Source: Candidatus Nitrotoga sp. M5
Lineage (GTDB): Bacteria > Pseudomonadota > Gammaproteobacteria > Burkholderiales > Gallionellaceae
DNA length: 64,000 nt
NCBI RefSeq assembly: GCF_927904885.1
Contig: NZ_CAKMNW010000015.1
Location: forward strand, 1 to 64,000
Reading direction: 5' to 3'
Shown: one piece after another, positions 55,538-64,000 of the stretch
How the letters are laid out: every line of letters starts with the position of its first letter
How positions within the stretch are numbered: the stretch's first letter is position 1
The notes under the pieces: model-generated
Seen by the model: the letters and a program-made list of their open reading frames with translations, nothing else
Databases searched by the model: none
What the model was told of the DNA's origin: nothing
Position numbers and translations under genes: made by a program

Positions 55538-56356
55538 TTAAAACTTGATTGCCGAAAAAATCTTTTTTGCCAGATTACCGGTTGCTTTAAGTGGGTTTGC
55601 GCGAATCACTTTTTCCTGTTCGGCCATCATTAAAAACAAGCCGTCCATTGCCTTGCGCGTAATGTAGTCATCCATCTTGGTATCACGTTCGTCTATCAAA
55701 CCAAACTGCACGCCCTTTCCAGCGAATTGATCATAGGTTTCCGCGAGCTTTACTTTCTGCATTGAAGTTGCCACGATAGGTTTAAATTTTTCGGTCAACG
55801 CAGTTTCAGTGTTTTTGCGGAAATATTGCGTGGCGGCATCACTGTCACCTGTGAGTATGCTTTTGGCATCTTCTACGCTCATTTTATTGACAGCGCCGAC
55901 TAGCAGATCTTTTGCCTCAGGCACCGCTGCTTCGGCGGCGCGATTTATAGAGGTAGTCAAGTCGTCGGAAAACTTTCCCATGCCAAATTTACGTAATAAG
56001 CCATCTGCTTTTTGCAGGCTTTCCGGCAGAGGAATGCGCACCTTGTCGTTGCCGAGGTAACCATTCTCTTTGGAAAGGTTGGCCACGGCAGTTTCTGCAC
56101 CCTGAATAAGGGCTTGTTTCAAGCTGGAAACCTGATCATTGTTGCTAAAATCGGCCAAATTTGTTGCAGATTTTTCAGCCCCAGTTGTCGCTGGTGTGTT
56201 GCTAGGGGCGGCAGACTCTGAGTTTTCAGGGCTGGATTTGCCAAAATTGTCAAGCCCTTTGTTGATTAAGTCACCAAAGTCAATGGCGTGAGTATGGCTG
56301 GCAGCAAGCGTGATAAAGGCAAATAGAACGCTTTGGATTATATGTCGAGGCATCAT
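55538..56356 (-). CDS. DUF4197 secreted protein
   Basis: The 272-residue protein has a signal peptide (cleavage near SHTHA-IDF), a low-complexity Ser/Pro/Ala/Thr region (about 38-65) and a DUF4197 domain with VSSLKQALIQGAETAVANLS, KVRIPLPESLQKADGLLRKF and the closing TRKAMDGLFLMMAEQEKVIR and NPxxRxxxLxKKxF-like end. AAAGGAG precedes the ATG by seven bases. It is expected in the periplasm; the function of the family is unknown. Confidence 0.92.
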   Translation of the reverse strand: MMPRHIIQSVLFAFITLAASHTHAIDFGDLINKGLDNFGKSSPENSESAAPSNTPATTGAEKSATNLADFSNNDQVSSLKQALIQGAETAVANLSKENGYLGNDKVRIPLPESLQKADGLLRKFGMGKFSDDLTTSINRAAEAAVPEAKDLLVGAVNKMSVEDAKSILTGDSDAATQYFRKNTETALTEKFKPIVATSMQKVKLAETYDQFAGKGVQFGLIDERDTKMDDYITRKAMDGLFLMMAEQEKVIRANPLKATGNLAKKIFSAIKF

Positions 56357-56582
56357 GGTATTTCTCCTTTAATGAGGTGGTTTAAAATTTGGCATTAAAC
56401 TGTTGTAAACTTTTTGGGAAACACTCAGATTGAGTATCGAGTATATTATTACCAATGTGGTAAAAGCGTGTTGGTGAGGATGCATAATTTTCCTGCATTG
56501 TAATACTGAATTAGTGTATGCATGTAATCATTACATTTCTGCCACATTTTTTGCAGAGCCACCAAATCAACTCGGAGTCAAT

Positions 56583-58094
56583 ATGAGCGAACCGCTATTG
56601 ATCGCTAAGCATAACAAGCAAGAACTTTTTCTACTGCCGCAAATGGCCAACCGCCATGGACTGGTAGCAGGTGCGACAGGAACTGGCAAAACTGTTACCC
56701 TGCAAACACTTGCGGAATCCTTCAGTTCTATTGGTGTACCCGTATTTCTTTCTGATGTCAAGGGGGATTTGTCCGGTTTGAGCAAGGCCGGTGGCAACAA
56801 TCAAAAAGTTGCCGAAAGAGTCGCGCAACTCGAACTGAAAAATTTTGTGCATCGCGCCTACCCTGTGACGTTCTGGGATGTATTCGGAACCAAGGGGCAT
56901 CCGCTACGTGCCACTATTTCTGACATGGGGCCGGTGCTCATTGGGCGTATGTTAAATTTGAACGAAGTGCAGCTGGGCGTGCTGGCACTAGTGTTCAAAG
57001 TGGCTGATGACAGTGGGCTGTTATTACTTGACTTGAAGGATTTGCGCGCGCTATTGCAGAGTGTTGGTGACAATGCAGCAGACTTCACCACCGAATATGG
57101 CAACATCTCAACCGCCAGCATCGGTGCAATTCAACGCGGCCTGCTGCAAATTGAAATGCAAGGCGGTGAAAGTTTTTTTGGTGAGCCGATGCTCAATATT
57201 GCTGACCTGATGCAGACAGATGCTAACGGCCATGGCATGATTAACATTCTGGCCGCCGATAAATTAATGTCTTCGCCCAAAGTGTATTCCACTATGTTGC
57301 TGTGGTTACTTTCCGAGCTATTTGAGAATCTGCCAGAGGCGGGTGATCTTGCCAAGCCCAGACTGGTATTCTTCTTTGACGAAGCGCATTTGTTGTTCAA
57401 CGATGCTCCTGAGGCACTACTCGATAAAATTGAACAGGTGGTACGACTGATTCGGTCTAAAGGCGTAGGTGTGTATTTTGTCACCCAAAACCCGGCAGAT
57501 GTGCCGGACAAGGTGCTGGGTCAGCTCGGCAACCGCGTGCAGCACGCGCTACGTGCCTTTAGCCCACGCGACCAGAAGGCTGTGAAGGCAGCAGCTGAAA
57601 CCATGCGTGACAATCCCGACCTGGACGAAAAAGTCGCTATTACTACGCTGGGCGTAGGCGAAGCACTCATTTCATGTCTGGACGAAAAAGGCCGCCCGAA
57701 TATTGTTGAACGTGCACTGATTGTTCCGCCACAGGCTCAAATTGGCCCGATTAATGAAGCGGAACGAAAAACCGTTATTCAAAACTCGCTACTTGTTGGC
57801 CACTATGAAAAAGTAGTGGATCGCGAATCGGCTTACGAAAAAATCAAGAAACGCGCTAGCAATGAGCCCGCAGAAGGCACAACTGTACCGGCTGCTGCAC
57901 CAGCTCAAGAAGGCAAGAGTAGCAGCGATGGATTCGGCGGGATATGGGGAAGTATATTTGGTGGCGGTACATCAAAAAGTCGTGAAGGTGTAGGTGAGGC
58001 GTTTGCCAAAAGTGCTGCTCGTGCTATTGGCTCAAGAATTGGGCGGCAAATTGTTCGTGGTGTACTTGGTTCGATTTTTGGCGGTAAACGATAA
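56583..58094 (+). CDS. HerA-type helicase-like ATPase (DUF853/YjgR)
   Basis: The 503-residue protein is a FtsK/HerA-superfamily ATPase with Walker [13 protein letters not shown] near residue 35 and Walker [17 protein letters not shown], a sensor-like [11 protein letters not shown] and the arginine-rich [17 protein letters not shown] segment. The C-terminus has a Ser/Gly-rich linker with [11 protein letters not shown] and ends LGSIFGGKR, typical of DUF853/YjgR. Role unknown; DNA translocation is inferred from the family. CGGAG lies five bases before ATG 56583, which fixes the start. Confidence 0.94.
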   Translation: MSEPLLIAKHNKQELFLLPQMANRHGLVAGATGTGKTVTLQTLAESFSSIGVPVFLSDVKGDLSGLSKAGGNNQKVAERVAQLELKNFVHRAYPVTFWDVFGTKGHPLRATISDMGPVLIGRMLNLNEVQLGVLALVFKVADDSGLLLLDLKDLRALLQSVGDNAADFTTEYGNISTASIGAIQRGLLQIEMQGGESFFGEPMLNIADLMQTDANGHGMINILAADKLMSSPKVYSTMLLWLLSELFENLPEAGDLAKPRLVFFFDEAHLLFNDAPEALLDKIEQVVRLIRSKGVGVYFVTQNPADVPDKVLGQLGNRVQHALRAFSPRDQKAVKAAAETMRDNPDLDEKVAITTLGVGEALISCLDEKGRPNIVERALIVPPQAQIGPINEAERKTVIQNSLLVGHYEKVVDRESAYEKIKKRASNEPAEGTTVPAAAPAQEGKSSSDGFGGIWGSIFGGGTSKSREGVGEAFAKSAARAIGSRIGRQIVRGVLGSIFGGKR

Positions 58095-58176
58095 GTAAAT
58101 TGTGTAGTAAGTTTCCTTCATTGTTGGCAAAAGCAATCGTTAATCTGATGGGCGTTTCTAGTTTTTTAGGGTGTCC

Positions 58177-60036
58177 TTATGTTTTGCGCGGCATGTATAG
58201 GTCAGTAATACTACCTTCGGCAATTTCCGCTGCAAAGCCGACAGTTTCCGACAGCGTGGGGTGCGGGTGGATAGTCAGGCCGATGTCTTCCATGTCCGCA
58301 CCCATTTCTAGTGCAAGCACTGTTTCAGCGATCAATTCACCTGCGTTGCTGCCCACGATGCCTGCACCGAGAATACGTTTTGTTTGCGGGTCATACAGCA
58401 GCTTGGTAAGCCCTTCTCCACGTCCCATCGACAATGCACGGCCACTCGCTGCCCACGGGAAAGCGGCCTTCTCATAGGTGATGTCCTGTGCTTTGGCCTG
58501 CGTTTCGGTCAGACCCATCCAGGAAATTTCTGGATCGGTATAAGCCACAGACGGAATAGTGAGCGCGTCGAAGCTGGCTTTATGCCCGGCAATAACTTCC
58601 GCAGCCACTTTGCCTTCATGTGTTGCTTTGTGTGCCAGCATGGGATCGCCAACTATGTCGCCGATAGCATAGATATGCGGCACATTGCTGCGTTGTTGCT
58701 TATCTACTGGGATAAAGCCTCGCTCATTGACTACGACACCTGCTGCTTCTGCGTTAATTTCGTGTCCGTTTGGACGACGTCCCACGGCGAGCAGCACACG
58801 GTCATATAGTTGTGACTGTGGTGCATTGTCACCTTCAAAGGTGATATTCAACCCTTCCGCCCTTGCCTCAATTTTGGTGACCTTGGTCTTCAAGTAAATT
58901 GCTTCGTAACGTTTTTCGATGCGCTTATGCAATGGGCGCACAAGATCGCGGTCAGCACCAGGAATCAGCCCATCGGCCAACTCGACCACAGAGATTTTGG
59001 ATCCTAGCGCGTCATAGACCGTGCCCATCTCCAAGCCGATGATGCCTCCGCCAATAATCAACATACGCTCAGGAATATCCTGCAACAGCAATGCACCGGT
59101 GGAATCTATTAAACGAGGATCATCGTACGGAAAGCCAGAAATGCGCGTCACGCTGGAGCCCGCTGCGATAATGGCATTATCAAACGTGATGGTTTTGCTG
59201 CCGTCGGTGGTTTCCACTGTGATGCTGTTAGGCGAGCTGAATTTCGCCGCACCGTAAACTACTTGTACTTTTCGCTGCCTGGATAATGCGGCTAAGCCGC
59301 CGGTTAGCTTGGCGACAATTCTTTCCTTCCAGCTGCGAATTTTATTAATATCAATTGTGGGTTTACCAAAAGTGACACCGTGTTGCGAAATTTCATCTGC
59401 TTCAGTGATAGTTTTGGCGACATGCAGCAGCGCCTTCGACGGAATGCAACCTACATTAAGGCAAACTCCACCAAGTTTGGAGTCGCGCTCAATTAGTATG
59501 ACCTGTTTGCCCAGATCCGCAGCGCGGAAAGCTGCGGTATAGCCACCGGGACCGGCACCCAAGACAACTATTTCAGCGTGAAGGTCGCCTTTCCCAAATG
59601 CAGGAGAAGCTGGGATAGGAGATTCAGGCGTTGAAGGTGAAGTAGATATACCTGGTGGCACAGATGTCGTTACCTCTACCTCCTCTCTTTCTGTGTCAGG
59701 CGAGGAAGTTGGCGCTTCTTCTGACATGGGAGGGGAGGAATCAACTGAAGTGGATTGAGCAGGCGAAGAGATTGGCTCTTCCCCTTCCATTGCCGACTCT
59801 GTTTCCAATATTAAAATCAATTCGCCTTGGTTGACCTTGTCACCAATCTTGATCTTTAATTCCTTTACAATCCCTGCAGCGGGGGAAGGTATATCCACCG
59901 TCGCTTTGTCGGTTTCCAAAGTAATCAGTGATTGTTCAGCTGTCACGGTTTCGCCAATGTTTACCATTACCTCGATAATAGCTACATCCTTAAAGTCACC
60001 AATATCCGGCACGTTAACTGCGAGGGTTTGTTTCAT
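58177..60036 (-). CDS. lpdA: Dihydrolipoyl dehydrogenase with N-terminal lipoyl domain (PDH E3)
   Basis: The 619-residue flavoenzyme reoxidises dihydrolipoamide with NAD. An N-terminal lipoyl domain (1-80, lipoyl lysine in ETDKATVDIPSP) and a Ser/Pro/Thr/Glu-rich linker (about 85-150) precede the E3 proper: FAD-binding VVLGAGPGGYTAAFRAADLG, redox cysteines in GGVCLNVGCIPSKALLH, NAD-binding LIIGGGIIGLEMG, and the active-site HPHPTLSE. The lipoyl-E3 fusion is typical of betaproteobacterial pyruvate dehydrogenase E3, yet it lies 21 kb from aceEF. It is 67 bases downstream of proA on the same strand. Confidence 0.97.
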   Translation of the reverse strand: MKQTLAVNVPDIGDFKDVAIIEVMVNIGETVTAEQSLITLETDKATVDIPSPAAGIVKELKIKIGDKVNQGELILILETESAMEGEEPISSPAQSTSVDSSPPMSEEAPTSSPDTEREEVEVTTSVPPGISTSPSTPESPIPASPAFGKGDLHAEIVVLGAGPGGYTAAFRAADLGKQVILIERDSKLGGVCLNVGCIPSKALLHVAKTITEADEISQHGVTFGKPTIDINKIRSWKERIVAKLTGGLAALSRQRKVQVVYGAAKFSSPNSITVETTDGSKTITFDNAIIAAGSSVTRISGFPYDDPRLIDSTGALLLQDIPERMLIIGGGIIGLEMGTVYDALGSKISVVELADGLIPGADRDLVRPLHKRIEKRYEAIYLKTKVTKIEARAEGLNITFEGDNAPQSQLYDRVLLAVGRRPNGHEINAEAAGVVVNERGFIPVDKQQRSNVPHIYAIGDIVGDPMLAHKATHEGKVAAEVIAGHKASFDALTIPSVAYTDPEISWMGLTETQAKAQDITYEKAAFPWAASGRALSMGRGEGLTKLLYDPQTKRILGAGIVGSNAGELIAETVLALEMGADMEDIGLTIHPHPTLSETVGFAAEIAEGSITDLYMPRKT

Positions 60037-60103
60037 AATTTTCTTTCGCGTTCATTTCAGGCAAGTGAATTTTCACTTAATCTTTTGGTGAGAAATGTAT
60101 CTG

Positions 60104-61363
60104 CTAACTTCTTATCTGTCCGCTGCCCATCACAACAAACTTCTGTGAGGTTAATCCTTCTAACCCTACCGGGCCGCGCGCGTGAATTTTGTCAGTGGAG
60201 ATGCCGATTTCTGCGCCTAACCCATATTCAAAGCCGTCGGCAAAGCGAGTTGAAGCGTTCACCATCACCGAACTTGAATCTACTTCGCGTAAAAAACGCA
60301 TCGCCTTGGTGTAATTTTCAGTCACGATGCTGTCGGTGTGCTGTGATCCGTAGTTGTTTATATGGGCAATAGCATCATCCAGTCCGGCCACTACTCGAAC
60401 GCTCAAAATAGGCGCAAGATATTCAGTGCGCCAATCTTCTTCTGTCGCAATTGCCATTTGAGCAACTAATTTACAAGCGGCCTCGTCACCACGCAGCTCA
60501 ACACCCTTGCCTATATATGTTTTACATAATTGAGGCAGCACTTGTGCTGCTACACTGGCTGCCACCAATAATGTTTCCATGGCATTGCACACCCCATAAC
60601 GCTGAGTTTTTGAGTTGTCGGCGATACGGAAGGCTTTATCTAAATCAGCCTCGTCGTCGATATATACATGACAGACGCCGTCCAAATGTTTTATAACCGG
60701 CACACGAGCGTCTTTCGAGATGCGTGCAATTAGGCTTTTCCCACCACGCGGCACGATCACGTCCACATATTCCTGCATGGTAATGAGTTCGCCTACTGCT
60801 GCGCGGTCAGTGGTGTTGATCACCTGCACCACATTCTCTGGCAAGCCAGCTTCACGCAGCCCTTGCTGTACGCATGCCGCAATTGCCTGGTTGGAATGAA
60901 TCGCCTCGGAGCCACCGCGTAAAATGGCAGCATTGCCAGATTTCAAACACAGCCCTGCGGCATCAGCTGTCACATTAGGGCGCGATTCATAAATGATGCC
61001 GATGACGCCAAGCGGCACGCGCATTTTACCGACCTGGATGCCGGAAGGACGATATTTCAAGTCGCTAATCTCGCCAATGAGATCAGGCAAGGCAGCTATC
61101 TGTAATAGACCTTCCGCCATACTGAGAACGGTTTTTTCAGTTAGGGTGAGACGGTCGATGGAGGCCGCATCTAGCCCGTTTACATGTGCAGCAGCGGTAT
61201 CCTTGGCGTTCGCCGTAACAAGTTGTGCGGTGCTACTCAAGATAGCAGCAGCAATTTTTTCAAGAGCACAATTTTTTGCCGCAGTACCAGTTTGCGCCAT
61301 AATGCGTGACGCGGCGCGTGCCTCATGCCCAACCTGTTGCATGTATGTTTTTATGTCATCCAT
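60104..61363 (-). CDS. proA: Gamma-glutamyl phosphate reductase
   Basis: The 419-residue enzyme reduces gamma-glutamyl phosphate to the semialdehyde in proline synthesis. It has [20 protein letters not shown], the catalytic cysteine in [12 protein letters not shown] and the [19 protein letters not shown] end. Thirteen extra in-frame codons lie upstream, but ATG 61363 follows GAGG at five bases. It is divergent from trpC with 144 bases between starts, which should hold both promoters. Confidence 0.97.
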   Translation of the reverse strand: MDDIKTYMQQVGHEARAASRIMAQTGTAAKNCALEKIAAAILSSTAQLVTANAKDTAAAHVNGLDAASIDRLTLTEKTVLSMAEGLLQIAALPDLIGEISDLKYRPSGIQVGKMRVPLGVIGIIYESRPNVTADAAGLCLKSGNAAILRGGSEAIHSNQAIAACVQQGLREAGLPENVVQVINTTDRAAVGELITMQEYVDVIVPRGGKSLIARISKDARVPVIKHLDGVCHVYIDDEADLDKAFRIADNSKTQRYGVCNAMETLLVAASVAAQVLPQLCKTYIGKGVELRGDEAACKLVAQMAIATEEDWRTEYLAPILSVRVVAGLDDAIAHINNYGSQHTDSIVTENYTKAMRFLREVDSSSVMVNASTRFADGFEYGLGAEIGISTDKIHARGPVGLEGLTSQKFVVMGSGQIRS

Positions 61364-61507
61364 TTCTACCTCGTCATTCAAGCGGAGTTCGTATACGAAC
61401 AAAGCGCAGCGATACTCATCATTATTGTCTGCATGGCCATCCCATTTTCGAGCATTTTACCATTGCACTTAAGTTAAAATGCGCACCTTGTTTATCAGGA
61501 GTCTGAC

Positions 61508-62299
61508 ATGTCTGACATTCTACAAAAAATTCTTACTGTTAAGGCGCAAGAAGTTGCTGCCGATAAAGGTAATTGGTCATGGGGAACTGTGCGCGCCGAA
61601 GCGGAACAAGCCTTACCCACTCGTGATTTTGTCGGAGCCATTCGCAGTAAATTGACTGCAGGTCAGCCCGCAGTGATAGCCGAAATTAAAAAAGCCAGTC
61701 CCAGTAAAGGCGTGTTACGCGCAGATTTCCGTCCTGCGGAAATTGCGACCAGTTATGCAAGTAACGGCGCGGCCTGCTTGTCCGTGTTAACCGATGCGCA
61801 ATTTTTTCAGGGCAGTGCCGACTATTTGCAACAAGCGCGGGCCGCTTGTTCAATCCCAGTGCTCCGCAAGGATTTTATGGTGGACACCTACCAAATTTAT
61901 CAGGCTCGAACGTTAGGCGCAGACTGTATCTTACTGATTGCGGCAGCATTGAGCTTGGCTCAGATGCAAGAGTTTGAGGCTTTGGCGCACAGTTTAGGGC
62001 TAAGCGTGCTGGTAGAGGTGCATAATAAAGCGGAATTGGATCAGGCATTGCAACTTACTACCCCGCTCATCGGCATAAACAACCGCAACCTGCGTACTTT
62101 TGAGGTGAAGCTGCAAACTACGCTGGATTTATTGCCGCGCATTCCACAAGAACGTATAGTGGTAACTGAAAGCGGTATTCTTCGAACAGAAGATGTACAG
62201 CTGATGCGCAGCAATCACGTCAATGCTTTTTTGGTGGGTGAGGCATTCATGCGGGCTGCTGAGCCAGGCGTTGCATTAGCAGGGCTGTTTGCGTTGTGA
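61508..62299 (+). CDS. trpC: Indole-3-glycerol phosphate synthase
   Basis: The 263-residue TIM-barrel enzyme makes indole-3-glycerol phosphate in tryptophan synthesis. Signature parts are [56 protein letters not shown] and [20 protein letters not shown] precedes the ATG. The usual trpE-trpG-trpD genes upstream are missing, so the trp genes are split in this genome. No terminator was seen directly after it. Confidence 0.97.
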   Translation: MSDILQKILTVKAQEVAADKGNWSWGTVRAEAEQALPTRDFVGAIRSKLTAGQPAVIAEIKKASPSKGVLRADFRPAEIATSYASNGAACLSVLTDAQFFQGSADYLQQARAACSIPVLRKDFMVDTYQIYQARTLGADCILLIAAALSLAQMQEFEALAHSLGLSVLVEVHNKAELDQALQLTTPLIGINNRNLRTFEVKLQTTLDLLPRIPQERIVVTESGILRTEDVQLMRSNHVNAFLVGEAFMRAAEPGVALAGLFAL

Positions 62300-62500
62300 T
62301 GCTTGTGCGCACGCCATTATCTCCTGATTCTACTTTCGCATCTTTGTTGGAATAGTCAGCTAACAGATGTTTTGGTGCTGACGAGCTTGCGCTCACGGTC
62401 AGTAGAGGCGTTACGAACAAGTCACTGGCTTAACAAATGGTCAGTGTGGATAGTTTTTAGATGCCGATATTGATGTATATCGCCAGCATCTCATCAATAG

Positions 62501-62527
62501 AAAAACGGGCACCTTAAGGTGCCCGTT
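62501..62527 (-). terminator. Rho-independent terminator of the porin gene
   Basis: Bases 62504-62527 form a perfect 24-base palindrome (arms AACGGGCACCTT and AAGGTGCCCGTT); read on the minus strand it is followed by a run of T. It lies 40 bases after the porin stop codon. Confidence 0.92.
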
Positions 62528-62566
62528 CATGATCCAACTATATAATCCTCTTTCGAAGATTATAAT

Positions 62567-63658
62567 TTAGAACGCGTGTTTCATACCCACTGAGAATGCA
62601 GAAGGATCGTTACCCAAAGCAGCAACGCTAGTGGAAGAGCTAGCACTGTTAAAGCCAAGTTGGTAATTTGAGTTTCTATCATTTCTCAAACGAGTGTACA
62701 ACGCATAAAGTGTAGTCTGTTTGGTCATTCTATGGTCAAAACCAACTGTATATTGCTGAGCGCCAGTTTTATTGGCTTTACCAGCACTACCACTTACATC
62801 GGCAAATGCTAATTTAAGTGCATCATCTGCAGTAACGTTATACTTGGCAGATAGATAATAGGCCGTGGAGCTGCCAGGGCCATTGGAATTCCTGATATTT
62901 TCAAGAGCACCATTTAACGCGAACAGGGTATTAGAGTATCCAAGACCACCTTTCCATGCTGATGTATTGAATGAACCATTGCTCAGCTCATTGCTCATGC
63001 TTTGATAGGCTACAGTTGCATAAATTGGACCAGCATCGTACATTGCAGCAACCGATGCACCTTCATTTGTGTGATTGAGGCTGTTACCTGGATTTAGTCC
63101 TGCTGGGGAATTCTGCCCAGGTGCTGTACCACCTTGATCACCAAAATAAGAACCTGCCACACTGAAGCCGGAATAATTCAAGCTATTGAAACCAACGGTG
63201 TTGCTAGTACGAGCATCGTGACCGTTACCCATCAAGCTACGGTTATCAGCAATGGTGTTATGGAACATGTCCATGCCGCGGGTAGCTAACTTATAGGGTG
63301 TATCGAAACGACCTAGTCTTAAAGTACCTGCAGTGTCACTTCTCAATCCAGCGAAGGTATCACGTTGGGCCAGACGTGTTGCAGAGCGACTGTTCTGCGT
63401 TTGACCGTTCCCTGCTCCAATCGCGATTTGGCTTTCTATTTGCCAAATTGCGGATAAGCCGCTACCTAAGTCTTCTGAACCCTTCAATCCGAAGCGTGAT
63501 GCATTAGAAGCGACCCCTTGACTATCCCTGTTCCCATCATTATCTATGACGTCATAGGATACGTTGGCTTGACCGTATATGCTAACGTCTGCCATTGCTG
63601 CTGAGGTCGCAAATACGCCCGCGACGGCTAGAGCAATCAAACTCTTATTCATGTTCAT
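62567..63658 (-). CDS. Gram-negative porin (betaproteobacterial trimeric type)
   Basis: The 363-residue protein has a signal peptide ending ATSAAMA before DVSIYGQANVSYDV, the classic start of betaproteobacterial 16-strand porins. Strand motifs SRFGLKGSEDLGSGLSAIWQ, RDTFAGLRSDTAGTLRLGRF and DTPYK follow, and it ends in a strand closing with HAF, the terminal phenylalanine needed for outer-membrane assembly. It should form a general diffusion pore. AAGGAGA precedes the first ATG by nine bases. It carries its own terminator. Confidence 0.96.
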   Translation of the reverse strand: MNMNKSLIALAVAGVFATSAAMADVSIYGQANVSYDVIDNDGNRDSQGVASNASRFGLKGSEDLGSGLSAIWQIESQIAIGAGNGQTQNSRSATRLAQRDTFAGLRSDTAGTLRLGRFDTPYKLATRGMDMFHNTIADNRSLMGNGHDARTSNTVGFNSLNYSGFSVAGSYFGDQGGTAPGQNSPAGLNPGNSLNHTNEGASVAAMYDAGPIYATVAYQSMSNELSNGSFNTSAWKGGLGYSNTLFALNGALENIRNSNGPGSSTAYYLSAKYNVTADDALKLAFADVSGSAGKANKTGAQQYTVGFDHRMTKQTTLYALYTRLRNDRNSNYQLGFNSASSSTSVAALGNDPSAFSVGMKHAF

Positions 63659-64000
63659 TTCAATGTTCTCCTTGATTTACTAAATTGGTTTTCCGGGAAA
63701 ACCTCTCAAATTTAATCCACTTGTGAGAAGTCAGGCAGCATTTTGACAGAGAGGTTTAGAGATAAGCAAGGTGCTTGTTGTATTATTGCAACATAAAGGT
63801 AATCAAAAAATCCTCTGTAGTTAACGTAAGTGGCCATGATTTGCAAAAGTTACTTTCAGCGTTGAATGAATTCATCATTAAACCTAGCTTTTCAAAGTTC
63901 ATTTGAACTCAGCAATATACTTGATGAGGCTTGCATTGCTAGACTTCCTTCTGCGTCGGCCTGATGTCAAGTGGCTGCGCTTACAAGAAGAATCGCTGTA
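63659..64000. promoter_or_regulatory. Porin leader and upstream region
   Basis: The perfect palindrome GGTTTTCC-G-GGAAAACC lies at 63687-63703, 29 bases before the porin ATG, in what should be the untranslated leader; it could be a regulator site or RNA hairpin. No gene was recognised in the remaining bases up to the window end. Confidence 0.5.

Overview
The window reads as a chromosomal segment of a betaproteobacterium, most likely of the Nitrosomonadales (Gallionellaceae-like). This is inferred from the porin type, the RibBA with a degenerate second domain, the tsaD/plsY/folB and rsfS/rlmH/maf/rng gene orders and the moderate G+C. No tRNA, rRNA, CRISPR array or intact insertion sequence was seen.

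Layout. 1-2.3 kb: small envelope-stress genes (DUF1328 and DUF3309 mini-membrane proteins, two related BON-domain lipoproteins). 2.6-5.2 kb: glycogen phosphorylase. 5.2-9 kb: a decayed REP-associated (Y1) transposase fragment, a pseudouridine synthase, then an ECF sigma factor / NrsF anti-sigma / spondin-domain secreted protein locus. 9.5-11.5 kb: an orphan lipoprotein and an AT-rich 2-oxoglutarate oxygenase. 11.9-15.2 kb: tyrS, folB, plsY, tsaD. 15.9-20.6 kb: a GC-richer signalling operon of a truncated REC-Hpt hybrid-kinase tail, a REC-PAS-GGDEF-EAL protein and an HDOD-REC-GGDEF protein. 21.1-28 kb: ybeY, glyA, nrdR and the riboflavin genes ribD, ribE, ribBA, ribH with nusB. 28.5-31.6 kb: an AT-rich DUF2490 protein and an orphan pilC. 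32.1-39.8 kb, minus strand: one tightly packed run aceE-aceF-nadD-rsfS-rlmH-maf-rng, so pyruvate dehydrogenase E1/E2 sits upstream of NAD synthesis, ribosome silencing and RNase G. 39.8-42.3 kb: 5-formyl-THF cyclo-ligase, a possible 58-residue protein, and ilvA. 42.7-45.0 kb: an accessory patch with a tandem-duplicated outer-membrane beta-barrel and a HEPN-like protein lacking an ATG start. 45.2-50.6 kb: mpl and metH. 51.9-55 kb: a membrane-bound GAF-PAS-GGDEF-EAL protein. 55-64 kb: a YqaA-like protein, a DUF4197 protein, a HerA-type ATPase, lpdA with its own lipoyl domain, proA, trpC and a trimeric porin.

The genes are mostly housekeeping (cofactors, translation, amino acids, pyruvate oxidation) broken up by gene-poor gaps of 0.3-1.3 kb. 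Those gaps are not random: at least eight hold copies of one roughly 80-190 bp repeat family (called R1 here) with inverted ends of the type GGTGCCTCTAAAATTCAA, and three hold a second family (R2) with a small hairpin whose stem differs by a base-pair-preserving change between copies. The repeats, the transposase remnant, several truncated or start-less genes and split operons (pilC alone, lpdA away from aceEF, trpC alone) suggest a genome shaped by repeat-mediated rearrangement. The best candidates for undescribed biology are the R1/R2 repeats, the HEPN-like protein, the duplicated beta-barrel and the sigma/NrsF/spondin locus.
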